Assembly (NCBI GenBank): GCA_963697565.1
Contig: CAVOOM010000008.1
Location: 372,001-436,000, forward strand
Length of the DNA stretch: 64,000 nucleotides
Origin: CAWFSE01 sp963697565
GTDB lineage: Bacteria; Actinomycetota; Actinomycetes; CAVWCF01
Direction: 5' to 3'
Within the stretch, counting starts at the first letter, position 1; each line of letters begins with the position of its first letter. Shown here piece by piece: positions 27,390 through 40,599 of the stretch. The notes beneath the pieces are model-generated. The model saw nothing but the letters and a program-made list of their open reading frames with translations. It made no database searches and had not been told where the DNA came from. A program made the translations under genes and the position numbers.

Positions 27390-27785
27390 ATGCCCGTGAT
27401 GCCCGCAGATCCCCTGGATGCGCCCTCGTGGGCGCACCGTGTCGGAGCCGGCGTGGTGACCGCCGAGGCGGCGGCCCTGATCGGCTACAGCCTCTGGTTG
27501 GAGTTCGAGCGCCGCACGGAGCAGGCGAGCAGCGCGCAGGTGGCGCTCGGATCAGAGCTCTTCCTGTTGTGCGTGGGGCTGCTCGTGGGCGTCCTCGCGT
27601 GGCAGTTGTGGCGACGGCGGTCGTGGGCGATCGGCGGCGGGGTGTTCTGCCAGCTGATCGCCCTGCCGATGGCCTGGTACATGGTCGAGGCGGGCTTCTG
27701 GCCGGGGGCCCTGGTGCTGGGTTCGGCGGCGCTGGCCGCCCTGGTGGCGCTGCTGTCGCTGTCGCGGGCGGCCGCTGGACCCTAG
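27390..27785 (+). CDS. Four-helix membrane protein, function unknown
   Basis: A 131-residue integral membrane protein with four hydrophobic helices: residues about 20-38, 52-72, 78-95 and 102-125. The segment SWAIGGGVFCQLIALPMAWYM is the most distinctive part. Position and topology match mycobacterial Rv3217c. No catalytic motif is seen. The last four bases overlap the convergent sigF stop. Confidence 0.8.
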   Translation: MPVMPADPLDAPSWAHRVGAGVVTAEAAALIGYSLWLEFERRTEQASSAQVALGSELFLLCVGLLVGVLAWQLWRRRSWAIGGGVFCQLIALPMAWYMVEAGFWPGALVLGSAALAALVALLSLSRAAAGP

Positions 27786-28582
27786 GAGTCGGCGAACTCG
27801 CCGCGCATCGAGGCCAGCGCCCGGGCCAGCAGCCGTGAGACGTGCATCTGCGAGATGCCGAGCTCCTCGCCGATCTGCGACTGGGTGCGGTTGCCGTAGA
27901 AGCGCAGCAGCACGATCTGCCGCTCGCGCTCGGGGAGCCGCTCCAGGGCCGGGCGCAGGCTCTCGCGCTGCTCGACCGCCTCCAAGGACTCGTCAAGCCC
28001 CCCCAGGCGTGCGCCCAGGGCGGGCAGCGCGTCGTCGTCGCCGCGGCCGGCGTCGAACGACAGCGTCGAGTACGCGTCGGCGGCCTCAAGGGCCTCGAGC
28101 ACGTCCTCCTCGGTCAGGTCCAGGCGGGCGGCGAGCTCGGCCACCGTGGGCGAGCGGCCGAGCTCCTGCTGAAGTGGGGGGGTCGCGGCGGAGAGGGCCA
28201 TCCGGCGCTCCTGCAGCCGCCGGGGGACCCGGATGGCCCAGCCGCGGTCACGGAAGTGCCGCTTGATCTCCCCGATCACCGTGGGCGTCGCGTACGAGGC
28301 GAAGTCGACGCCGCGCTCGGGGTCGAAGCGGTCCACCGCCTTGATCAGGCCCTCGGTGCCGACCTGCACGAGGTCCTCGTACGGCTCGCCGCGGTCGCGG
28401 AATCGACCCGCCAGCGAGCGGGCCAACGGCAGGTGGGACTCGATCAGCGCACTGCGGGCCTGCTGGTGGGCGGGCGAGCCGGGTTCGGCGGCGGCCATCT
28501 GCTGGAACAGGGCCAGGGCCCGGGCCGAGCGCTCGGCCGAGGCGGCGCTGCGGGGCGCTGGGATGCCGGCCGCCGAGGTCAC
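27782..28582 (-). CDS. sigF: SigF-type stress sigma factor
   Basis: Sigma-70 group 3 factor, 266 residues, of the SigF/SigB general stress and development type. Region 2 reads PYEDLVQVGTEGLIKAVDRF then FASYATPTVIGEIKRHFRD; region 3 RVPRRLQE; region 4 LPERERQIVLLRFYGNRTQSQIGE and ISQMHVSRLL. The GTG at 28582 overlaps the upstream anti-sigma stop (GTGA), the arrangement found for rsbW-sigF in mycobacteria. Expected to be held inactive by the upstream product. Confidence 0.93.
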   Translation of the reverse strand: MTSAAGIPAPRSAASAERSARALALFQQMAAAEPGSPAHQQARSALIESHLPLARSLAGRFRDRGEPYEDLVQVGTEGLIKAVDRFDPERGVDFASYATPTVIGEIKRHFRDRGWAIRVPRRLQERRMALSAATPPLQQELGRSPTVAELAARLDLTEEDVLEALEAADAYSTLSFDAGRGDDDALPALGARLGGLDESLEAVEQRESLRPALERLPERERQIVLLRFYGNRTQSQIGEELGISQMHVSRLLARALASMRGEFADS

Positions 28583-28965
28583 ACGGTCTCCCGCTGCGCG
28601 CCCAGCGCCAAGGCCACCCGGCGGCCGTCGCGCCGGACGGCGACCTCTCCGGCCAGCTCGCGCAGGACGAGCCAGGCGAAGTCGTCGGCAGGCGGCTCGG
28701 CGGCGCCTGGCTCGGCCTCCACGCTGAACCGCATCGACAAGGCGCCGGCGGCGCCGGGCTCGTCCACGGTGAACACGCACTCAAGCTCGGCGTCCGGCCC
28801 CGCCATGGCGATGAGCAGGGCGCACGCCTCCCCGACGGCGAGCCGCAGGTCTTCGACCTCATCGAGGGTGCGGTCGGCGCGCGCGGCCAGGGCCGCGACG
28901 GCGGTGCGCGCCAGGACGACGTACGCCGGCTGGGCGGGGAATCGAAGGGTGACGTCGGCCGACAC
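28579..28965 (-). CDS. rsbW: RsbW-like anti-sigma factor (ATP-binding)
   Basis: A 128-residue GHKL-type protein kinase/anti-sigma factor. The N-box is LRLAVGEACALLIAMAG; the glycine-rich lid is short, and the C-terminal part reads LVLRELAGEVAVRRDGRRV. It should bind SigF and be countered by an anti-anti-sigma factor, which is not encoded nearby. GTG 28965 is seven bases after TAGCGT, suggesting a leaderless message. Motif conservation is moderate, and some RsbW catalytic positions may be changed. Confidence 0.82.
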   Translation of the reverse strand: MSADVTLRFPAQPAYVVLARTAVAALAARADRTLDEVEDLRLAVGEACALLIAMAGPDAELECVFTVDEPGAAGALSMRFSVEAEPGAAEPPADDFAWLVLRELAGEVAVRRDGRRVALALGAQRETV

Positions 28966-28972
28966 GGCCCCG

Positions 28973-29020
28973 ACGCTACCGCCCAGGCGCTGGGACGGGG
29001 GTTGCGGCGGCTGACAGAAT
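28973..29020. promoter_or_regulatory. Divergent leaderless promoters of rsbW-sigF and the AI-2E-type gene
   Basis: Minus-strand TAGCGT (28978-28973) is seven bases before the rsbW GTG; plus-strand CAGAAT (29015-29020) is six bases before the GTG at 29027. Confidence 0.45.
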
Positions 29021-29026
29021 CCGCCC

Positions 29027-30157
29027 GTGGCCGACCCGATCGAGCAGCAGACACCCGCACCGAGCGCCGAGGTTCCGCGCGGCCTGCGCGTCGTGGCCGC
29101 GTGGTCGTGGCGGATCCTCGTCGTCCTGGCGCTCGCGGTCGCCTGCGTCGCCGTGATCGTGCGGCTGCAGGTGCTGTTCATCGCCCTCTTCGTCGCCTTG
29201 CTCGTGACCGCTCTGCTGCAGCCCGGGATGGACCTGCTCCGCCGCGTCGGCCTGCCGCGGGCGGTGGCCGCGGCCGTCACGCTGCTGGTGGCTCTGGCGA
29301 TGGTCGGGGTGGTCTTCTTCCTGGCCGGCAGCGCCCTGGCGGGGCAGGCGGGCGAGCTCGCATCCGCCGTCTGCGACGGGTGGGTCGAGCTCAAGCTGTG
29401 GCTCGAGGACATCTTCGGCATCAGCGCCGAGCAGCTCGGGGAGTACACCACCCGGATCTGGGACAGCCTCCGTAAGAACGCCGGGTCGATCGGGTCCGGC
29501 GTCTTCGGCGCCGCGTCGACAGCCGCCGAGTTCCTTGCCGGGGCCGGCGTCGCGCTGTTCGCGACGATCTTCTTCCTCTACGACGGGCCGGGCATCTGGC
29601 GCTGGGTGGCCTCGCTGTTCCCCAGGCGCGCCCGGGTGCACGTCGACGAGGCCGGGGCGCTGTCGTGGCAGGCGCTGTCGGGCTACGCCCGAGGCACCGT
29701 GCTCATCGCCGCGATCGACGCGATCGGCATCGGTCTGGGGGTCTGGCTGCTGGGCGTCCCGCTGGCCGGGCCGATCGCGGTGCTCGTCTTCTTCGGCTCG
29801 TTCATCCCGATCGTCGGGGCGACGCTGTCCGGCCTGGTGGCCGTGCTGGTGGCGTTGGCCACGGAGGGCACCACCACCGCCTTGCTCACCGCCGGCGTCG
29901 TGCTGCTGGTCCAGCAGGTCGAGGGCCACGTGCTGCAGCCGCTGATCCAGGGCCGCTTCGTCGCCATCCACCCACTGGCCGTGGTGCTCGCCGTGGCCGC
30001 CGGCTCGGTCATCGCAGGGCTGGTCGGGGCGGTGATCGCGGTTCCGATCGTCGCCACCGCCAACGTCCTCGTCCGGTACATGGCGAGCGTCGCGCGCGGC
30101 GACGAGGAGCCGGCCGAATCAAGCCTGGAGGCCGCCCCCGAGGTCAGCCAGGGCTGA
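29027..30157 (+). CDS. AI-2E-family transporter
   Basis: A 376-residue polytopic membrane protein with about eight helices. The family core is seen in FIALFVALLVTALLQP near the start, the central amphipathic segment, and GPIAVLVFFGSFIPIVGA and VLLVQQVEGHVLQPLIQGR toward the end. Family members export autoinducer-2 or act as ion antiporters; the substrate here is unknown. GTG 29027 follows a -10-like box by six bases. The 3' end overlaps the convergent GNAT gene by 39 bases. Confidence 0.87.
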   Translation: MADPIEQQTPAPSAEVPRGLRVVAAWSWRILVVLALAVACVAVIVRLQVLFIALFVALLVTALLQPGMDLLRRVGLPRAVAAAVTLLVALAMVGVVFFLAGSALAGQAGELASAVCDGWVELKLWLEDIFGISAEQLGEYTTRIWDSLRKNAGSIGSGVFGAASTAAEFLAGAGVALFATIFFLYDGPGIWRWVASLFPRRARVHVDEAGALSWQALSGYARGTVLIAAIDAIGIGLGVWLLGVPLAGPIAVLVFFGSFIPIVGATLSGLVAVLVALATEGTTTALLTAGVVLLVQQVEGHVLQPLIQGRFVAIHPLAVVLAVAAGSVIAGLVGAVIAVPIVATANVLVRYMASVARGDEEPAESSLEAAPEVSQG

Positions 30158-30603
30158 GCCGGTCACCCGGTAGACCGTCCACTCGTCCATCGGCTCTGCG
30201 CCGATCGAGCGGTAGAAGCCCAGGGCCGGCTCGTTCCAGTCGAGCACCCACCACTCCAGCCGGGTGTAGCCGCGCTCGACGCACAGCCGGGCCAGCTCGG
30301 CGAGCAGCGCCTTGCCGTAGCCCGCCCCCGCGGTGCTGCGGGCGCACGTAGAGGTCCTCGAGGTAGATCCCGTGGCGCCCGGTCCAGGTCGAGTAGTTGA
30401 CGAACCAGAGGGCGAACCCGGCCACGGAGCCGTCGTCCAGCGCGGCGATGTGCGCGTACGCCGCCGGGCTCGGGCCGAACAGGGCGCGCGCGAGGTCGTC
30501 CTCGGTGGACTGGACGTGCTCCAGCGGCTCGCTCGTACTCGGCGAGCTCGCGGATCATCGCGAGGATCTCGGGGACGTCCTCGGGGCGGGCGGTCCGGAT
30601 CAC
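30119..30603 (-). CDS. GNAT-family N-acetyltransferase (frame breaks)
   Basis: Acetyl-CoA-dependent acetyltransferase of about 160 residues. The start is MIRTARPEDVPEILAMIREL, the cofactor motif LYVRPQHRGGGYGKALLAEL, and the end LEWWVLDWNEPALGFYRSIG, a pattern found in diamine/spermidine-type acetyltransferases. Frame breaks near 30530 and 30340 interrupt it. GTG 30603 starts the gene; sodN ends 30 bases upstream on the same strand, so they may share a transcript. Substrate unproven. Confidence 0.8.
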
Positions 30604-30633
30604 CGGCGGGCCTGGCGCGGCTCTGCTGCCGGG

Positions 30634-31048
30634 TCAGGCCTTCTTGGTCTGCCCAGAAGATCTCGGCGATCTCGTCGATCTTGGCGAGCAGCTCGTCGGC
30701 GACCGCGACGTCGACCGTGCCCTTGGTGCCACCGGCGCCGGCCAGCTTGGTGGCCTCGTTGAACAGCTCGTTCAGCTGCGGGTACTTCTCGAAGTGCGGG
30801 GCCTTGAAGTAGTCGGTCCACAGCACCCAGAGGTGGTCCTTGACCAGGTCCGAGCGCTCCTCCTTGATGGCCACGGCGCGCGCCTTGAACTCGGGGTCGT
30901 CGCTGGCGTGGTACTTCTCCATGCAGGCCTTGACCGACTGGGCCTCGATCCGGGCCTGGGCGGGGTCGTAGACGCCGCAGGGCAGGTCGCAGTGGGCGTA
31001 CACGGTGGTGCGCGGCGCCAGCAGGCGGGTGATCAGGCGGGCGGGCAT
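30634..31048 (-). CDS. sodN: Nickel superoxide dismutase (frame break near the end)
   Basis: Converts superoxide using nickel held by an N-terminal hook. The hook HCDLPCGVYDPAQARIE is intact; the precursor has an 18-residue leader (MPARLITRLLAPRTTVYA) that must be removed so that His19 becomes residue 1 and ligates Ni. One extra G near 30652 shifts the last codons; without it the protein ends IFWQTKKA, the normal terminus. ATG 31048 has AGAGGA upstream and TAGTGT as likely -10. Divergent from the protease gene sodX. Confidence 0.95.
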
Positions 31049-31110
31049 GGGTCCTCTAGGACGGGTCGTGGTCGTGGGGCTTCTCCGCGACACTACCGTC
31101 CGTGCCGGAC

Positions 31111-31144
31111 CCGGCAGGTCCAGGCATCCGGCAGGTCCAGGCAT
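31111..31144. repeat. Exact 17-base tandem duplication between sodN and sodX
   Basis: CCGGCAGGTCCAGGCAT occurs at 31111-31127 and again at 31128-31144, followed by a partial third copy. It lies upstream of the sodN promoter and directly before the sodX start. It may be a regulator site, for example for a Fur/Nur-type protein, or an assembly duplication. Confidence 0.6.
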
Positions 31145-31156
31145 CGGGCAGCCGCG

Positions 31157-31518
31157 ATGAGCCGCCGCCGCGGGTACGGGCGGGTGGCCGTCGCGGGCGA
31201 CTCGATGCGGCCCGCGCTGCGCCGACGGCGACTGGCTCTCGTCCGCTGGGGGGCGTCGCCGCGTGCCCGGCGACGTCGTCGTGGTCCGGCTGCCCGGACC
31301 GCCCCGGCCTGCTGGCGGTCAAGCGGGCGACCCGGCTGGCGGCCGACGGCTGGTGGGTGGAGGGGGACAACCCGGCGGCCAGCGCACGACTCCTGGCTGT
31401 TCGGCGCCGTGGCCGCGGACGCGGTCGTCCTGGCGTCGCGGTGGCCCGGTACTGGCCGCGCCCGCGGCCGGGTGGGACGATCGCGAGGTCCCCTCGCCCC
31501 CTGACCGAGACGGGCTGA
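31157..31518 (+). CDS. sodX: Nickel-SOD maturation protease SodX (frame breaks)
   Basis: S26 signal-peptidase-like serine protease that removes the SodN leader. The catalytic serine motif VAVAGDSMRPAL is near residue 16 and the catalytic lysine is in LAVKRATRLAADGWWVEGD; SWLFGAVAADAVV matches the C-terminal S26 box. At least four small frame breaks between about 31225 and 31440, both extra and missing bases, disturb it. Repaired length is about 120 residues. ATG 31157; the malic enzyme gene starts six bases after its stop. Confidence 0.82.
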
Positions 31519-31524
31519 CCTCGC

Positions 31525-32718
31525 ATGCCGCTCCCGCACGAACGACGACCCCGACCCGGTCTTCCCGCTGCACCAGGGCGGCAAGATCGAGATCCGCCCC
31601 ACCGTCCGCATCCGCGACCGCGAAGGCCTGGCGCTGGCGTACACGCCGGGGGTCGGCCGGGTCTGCCGGCGCATCGCCGCTGGATCCGGGGCTGGCCGAC
31701 GAGTACACCTGGCGGTCCAACCTGGTGGCCGTGGTCACCGACGGCTCGGCGGTGCTCGGCCTCGGCGACCTCGGGCCGACCGCGGCGCTGCCGGTGATGG
31801 AGGGCAAGGCGCTGCTGTTCAAGGAGTTCGGCGGGGTCGACGCCGTGCCGATCTGCCTGGACTGCCGCGATGTCGACGACATCGTCGAGACAATCGCGAC
31901 GGATGGCGCCGTCGTTCGGCGGGATCAACCTCGAGGACATCAGCGCGCCGCGCTGCTTCGAGATCGAGCGCCGGCTGCAGGAGCGCCTCGACATCCCGGT
32001 CTTCCACGACGACCAGCACGGCACCGCGGTCGTGGTGCTCGCCGCGCTGCAGAACGCCGCGCTGGTGACCGGCCGCTCCCTGGGCGACCTGCGGGTGGTG
32101 GTCTGCGGCGCCGGGGCGGCCGGCGTCGCGGTGTCGAACATGCTGCTCAACGCGGGCATCGGGGACCTCGCGGTCGTCGACAGCAAGGGATCGTGGTCGA
32201 GGCCGGCCGCGGCGACCTCACCGACGTCAAGGTCGACCTGGCCGTCGCGCACCAACAAGGCCGGGCTCAGCGGCTCGATCACCGACGCGATGCGCGGCGC
32301 GGACGTCTTCGTCGGCGTCTCGGCGGGCCAGGTGCCCGATGAGGTCGTCGCCTCGATGGCGCCTCGGTCGATCGTGTTCGCGCTGGCCAACCCCGAGCCC
32401 GAGGTGCATCCGGAGGTCGCGCGCCGGCACGCCGCGGTGGTGGCCACCGGGCGCAGCGACTTCCCCAACCAGATCAACAACGTGCTCGCCTTCCCCGGCA
32501 TCTTCCGGGGCGCGCTGGCGGTGCGGGCCACGGCGATCACCGAGGGGATGAAGCTGGCGGCGGCCCAGGCGCTCGCCGGCTGCGTCGGCCAGTCGCTGGA
32601 GCCCGACCACGTGATCCCGAGCGTCTTCGACCCCTGGGTCGCCATCTCGGTCGCCCAGGAGGTCGCCCGGGCCGCGGTCGCCGAGGGCGTCGCCCGACGC
32701 CCGCTGCCGCTGCCCTAG
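31525..32718 (+). CDS. NAD(P)-dependent malic enzyme (frame breaks)
   Basis: Oxidative decarboxylation of malate to pyruvate. Signatures: LAYTPGVG at the malate/metal site, LFKEFGGVDAVPICLD, FHDDQHGTAVVVLAAL and the nucleotide-binding loop VVCGAGAAGVAVSNML, then ANPEPEVHPE and RSDFPNQINNVLAFPG. It belongs to the short bacterial type of about 395 residues. Frame breaks near 31537, 31679, 31900, 32189 and 32247 interrupt it. ATG 31525 is used. It is the second gene after sodX and may share its transcript. Confidence 0.9.
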
Positions 32719-32728
32719 CGCCCGGACT

Positions 32729-32734
32729 TAGGCT
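32729..32734 (+). promoter_or_regulatory. -10 box of the quinone oxidoreductase gene
   Basis: TAGGCT lies seven bases before the GTG at 32742, consistent with a leaderless message. Confidence 0.4.
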
Positions 32735-32741
32735 CGGAGCC

Positions 32742-33718
32742 GTGTTCGCCGTCACCGCCCAGGGCATCGACCCGGCCGATCCGCTCGCCCAGCCTCGGTC
32801 TGGGGGAGCACCCCGATCCGGTCCCGGCCGAGGGCTGGGCGCGGGTCCACGTGCGCGCCGCCTCGCTGAACCACCACGACCTGTGGACCCTCAAGGGGGT
32901 GGGCATCCGGCGCGAGCGCCTGCCCGATCGTGCTGGGCTGCGACGCGGCCGGCCTCGATGAGGACGGCAACGAGGTGGTCGTCCACTCGGTGATCGGCGA
33001 CCCCGAGGCCGGCGGCGGCGACGAGACGTTCGACCCGCGCCGCTCGCTGCTGTCGGAGGTGTACGACGGCACGCTGGCCGAGCAGGTGGTGGTCCCGCGG
33101 CGCAACCTGCTCCCCAAGCCGGCTGGGCTGTCCTTCGCCGAGGCCGCCTGCCTGCCCACGGCCTGGCTGACGGCCTACCGGATGCTGTTCACCCGCTCCG
33201 GGCTGCGTCCCGGCGACACCGTGCTGGTGCAGGGCGCGGGCGGAGGCGTCGCGACGGCGTTGATCGCCCTAGCCCGGGCGGGCGGTCTCCGGGTGTGGGC
33301 CACCAGCCGCGACGGCGACAAGCGCGACCGGGCGGTCGCCCTGGGGGCGCACGCCGCGTACGAGTCAGGCGCGCGTCTGCCCGAGCGCGTCGACGCGGTC
33401 ATGGAGACGGTGGGCGCGGCCACCTGGGACCACTCGCTGAAGTCGCTCAAGCCGGGCGGGCGCATCGTCATCTCCGGCGCCACGACCGGCTCGAACCCGC
33501 CGGCGGATCTCTCCCGGGTGTTCTTCCTGCAGCTGTCGGTGGTCGGCTCAACGATGGGGACGCGCGAGGAGCTTCGGCGGCTCATCGCGTTGTGCGACGC
33601 CACCGGCCTGCGCCCGCTGATCGACGCGACCTACGACCTGCGCGACGCGCGCTCGGCCTTCGAGCGGCTCGCTGAGGGAGACGTCTTCGGCAAGCTGGTG
33701 CTGACCCGCGAGCCCTGA
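32742..33718 (+). CDS. Zinc-independent alcohol dehydrogenase/quinone oxidoreductase-like protein (frame breaks)
   Basis: MDR-superfamily NAD(P)H oxidoreductase of about 324 residues. The N-terminal GroES-like fold includes ARVHVRAASLNHHDLWTL; the Rossmann loop is VLVQGAGGGVATALIALARAGG; and ATWDHSLKSLKPGGRIVISG follows. Structural zinc cysteines are absent. Extra bases near 32792 and 32927 break the frame. The substrate is unknown; a quinone or 2-enoyl reductase role is possible. It converges on kgd, whose stop lies 11 bases further. Confidence 0.83.
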
Positions 33719-33729
33719 TGCGGTCCGGG

Positions 33730-37585
<3,856 letters not shown>

Positions 37586-37677
37586 GGCGGCGTCCGCCTC
37601 CTGCTCTCGTCCGGCTGGCTGCGGGAGGCAAGCCTAACCGGTCGCGGCCGGGCCGTCGTCGGGCGGCTCGGCGGCGG

Positions 37678-38861
37678 CTACAGCCCCATCGCCCGGCTGA
37701 CCACCAGCAGCTGCACCTCGCTGGCCCCCTCGACCACGCGCAGCATCCGCAGGTGGCGCAGCACCCGCTCGACCGGGCCCTCCCGGAGCAGGCCCATGCC
37801 GCCGAAGACCTGCAGGCAGCGGTCGGCGACGGCGTAGGCGCGCTCGGTGTCGTGGTACTTCACGATGCTCGAGTCGAGCATGAGCGCGCCGGCCTGGGAG
37901 GCGTCGGTCGTGTCGACCTGCCAGGCCAGCTGGTACGTCAGCCACCGCATCGCCTCGATGTCGACCTTGCTCTGGGCGAGCGGGAACGACACCCCCTGCT
38001 GCTTGCCGAGCGGCTTGCCGAACGCGGTGCGCGCGTTGGCGTGCCCGACCGCGGCATCGAGGGCGAACTCGGCCAGGCCCAGGCACTGCGCGGCGATGTA
38101 GGCCCGCCCGGCGTTGAGGAAGCGCATCGCGGCGAAGAAGCCGAGCCCGACCTCGCCGATCACGTGGTCGGCGGGGACCCGGGCGCCCTCGAGGAAGATC
38201 TCGGCGGGGTGGGTGTCGGCGATGGTCCACTGGGTCTTGCCGGAGCGGAACTGCTCGCGCGGGACGACGAAGGCGGTGATCCCGCCCGCGGCGCGCTTCT
38301 CCGGGTCGGTCACCGCGAAGACCACCGCGAAGTCGGCGTGGTCGGCGTTGGTGATGTAGTGCTTGTGGCCGTCGATGACCCACTCGTCGCCGTCGCGGCG
38401 GGCCCGGGTGCGGATCGCCTGCGCGTCGCTGCCGGCCTCCGGCTCGGTGAGCGCGAAGCACATCGACTTCTCGCCGCTGACGACCGGCCGCAGGTAGGTG
38501 TCCCAGAGGTGCTCGGGCAGGTCGAGCAGCATCGTGGACGGCCCGGACGGGTTGGGCGGCGCGATCGCGACCATGGCCATCCGCAGCCCCGATGCGCGCG
38601 GCGTCCTCGACGAGCAGCGCGGTGCCGAGCGTCGACAGCCCCTCGCCGCCGACCGACTCGGGCATGTACGGCGCGTAGAACCCCTGGGCGACCGAGCGGC
38701 GCTTGGCCTCCTGGGCCGCCTCGTAGCGGCGCCCGTGGTCGGGCGTCCCGGACCAGAACTCCTCGAGCAGGCCCTCCTCGAGGGGGCGGATCTCGCGGTC
38801 GCAGGAACGACCGGAACGAGGCGCGCAGGGCCTGCAGCTCTTCGGGGATCGCGAAGTCCAT
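37678..38861 (-). CDS. Acyl-CoA dehydrogenase (frame breaks)
   Basis: FAD enzyme of fatty-acid or branched-chain oxidation, about 394 residues. The FAD/substrate motif is CFALTEPEAGSDAQAI, the second one GMGLLREGPVERVLRH, and the catalytic-base region RVVEGASEVQLLVVSR. Extra bases near 38800 and 38592 break the N-terminal part. ATG 38861 starts MDFAIPEELQAL. It follows kgd on the same strand by 92 bases. Chain-length preference is not evident. Confidence 0.9.
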
Positions 38862-38906
38862 GCCGGAATCCTGCCGCCCGCGGCCGAGGGGGCCGACACG
38901 GGGGCG

Positions 38907-39684
38907 TCAGGTGACGTCGCGCCGAAGGGTCGTCGCCGCGGCGATGCCCACCAGGACCGCCGTGTAGCCGAGCAGCACCACCGCGGCGACCCCGGGGCTG
39001 AGCAGCGCGTCGCCCTGGAACGAGGTGGCCTGGACGAGCGAGTTGGCGGCCCCTCCGGGAAGCCACTTGCCGATCGACGGCAGGAACGCGATGAGCAGCG
39101 CCTCGCCCAGCAGCAGCCACACCAGGCCGCCCACGATGGCCGCGACCTGGTTGCGGACCAGGGTCCCGACCGCGACGCCGAGCACCCCGAACAGCGTGGA
39201 GCCCAGGATGCCGCCCGCGAGGATCGCGACGACGTCGGCGGTCGGCAGCGCGTACGCGTCGCGCGCGGCAAGGACCGGGACCGCGACGGCCGCGACGGCC
39301 GCGCAGGTCAGCGCCGCGAACACGAACGACGCGGCCGCCGCCGCGGCCAGCTTGGCCACGACGACCCGGCAGCCGCCGCGGCTGGGCCAGGAAGGTCGAC
39401 GTCATGGTCCGGTGGCGGTACTCGGTGGTGATCACCAGCACACCGAGGATCAACGTGATGACGTACCCGCCGCCCGCGGAGGCCCACACGTTGCGGACGC
39501 CCTGCTCGTTGGCGATGGTCGGCACCCCGGGGACGTCCCCGCCGCCGCCGTCCTGGGGGAGCAGGTCGATCACGAGCAGGACGATCGTGTTGAGCAGGAC
39601 GTAGCCGAGCATCACGACGAGCAGCACGATCCAGGTGCGGGTGCTGCGGATCTTGGCCAGCTCGGCCCGGATCTGGCCGCTCAC
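38907..39684 (-). CDS. ABC-2 type transporter permease (frame break)
   Basis: Membrane component of an exporter, about 258 residues and six hydrophobic helices. The start SGQIRAELAKIRSTRTWIVLL and TTEYRHRTMTSTFLAQP are typical of ABC-2 permeases paired with CcmA-like ATPases. A frame break lies near 39380. GTG 39684 overlaps the stop of the ATPase gene (GTGA). The exported compound is unknown; such pairs often give drug or antimicrobial-peptide resistance. Confidence 0.85.
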
Positions 39685-40599
39685 GCCGGACGCTCCTCGT
39701 CGGCGCCGGTGAGGCGCAGGAAGACCTTCTCCAGGTCGTCGGCCTCGCGCCGCAGCCCGTGCAGCTCGATGCCGGCGGCGAAGGCGAGGTGTCCGACCTC
39801 GGCCGGATCGCCGTGGGGCACGGTGAGGGCGTCTGGCCCGGTCTGGGTCGGCCGCCAGTCCGGCGGCGCGCAGCGCCTCGGCGAGCCGCCGCGGCGCTCG
39901 GGGGACTCGACCACGACGGCGGCCTCGGCGGCCAGCTCGGCGAGCGGGCAGGCCCGCACCAGCCGGCCGCGGTCGATGATGACGACGTCGTCGACGGTCT
40001 GCTCGACCTCGCTGAGCACATGGCTGGAGATCAGGACCGTGCGCCCCTGGGCGGCGTGGTGGCGCAGCAGCCGCGCGCAGCCAGGCGATCCCCTCGGGGT
40101 CGAGGCCGTTGGCGGGCTCGTCGAGCACCAGCACATCGGGCTCGCCGAGCAGGGTCTCGGCCAGGGCCAGGCGCTGCCGCATGCCCATCGAGAAGCCCAG
40201 CAGCCGGCGGTCCGCCGCGTCCTCGAGGCCGACCAGGGCGAGGGCCTCGTCGGCCCGCGCCCGCGGCAGTCCGGCCTCGAGGCAGACCACCCGCAGATGG
40301 GCGCGCGCCGTGCGGCCCGGGTGGAAGCCGGGCTCCAGCGACGCCCCGACGGCTCGCATCGGCGCCGTGAGGTGCGAGTAGGGAACGCCGCGAATGGTCG
40401 CGGTCCCCGCGGTGGGCGCCGCCAGGCCGAGCAGGCAGCGCAGCGTGGTGGTCTTGCCGGCCCCGTTGGGGCCGAGGAACCCGGTCACCCGACCGGGGCC
40501 GACGCTGAAGGTCAGGTCATCGACGGCGAGAACCGAGCCGAATCGCTTGGTCAGGCCGCTGACCTCGAGGGTGGGCTCCGCCGACTCGCTCCCGGTCAC
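39681..40599 (-). CDS. ABC exporter ATP-binding protein (frame breaks)
   Basis: Nucleotide-binding subunit of about 305 residues. Walker A GPNGAGKTTTLRCLLGL, signature FSMGMRQRLALAETLLG (MGMRQR instead of SGGQ), Walker B VLVLDEPANGLDP, and the H-loop ISSHVLSEVEQ are present. The MGMRQRL signature is typical of the DrrA/BcrA-like subgroup. Extra bases near 40080 and changes around 39840-39890 break the frame. GTG 40599 overlaps the stop of the amidohydrolase gene; the three genes are translationally coupled. Confidence 0.88.
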
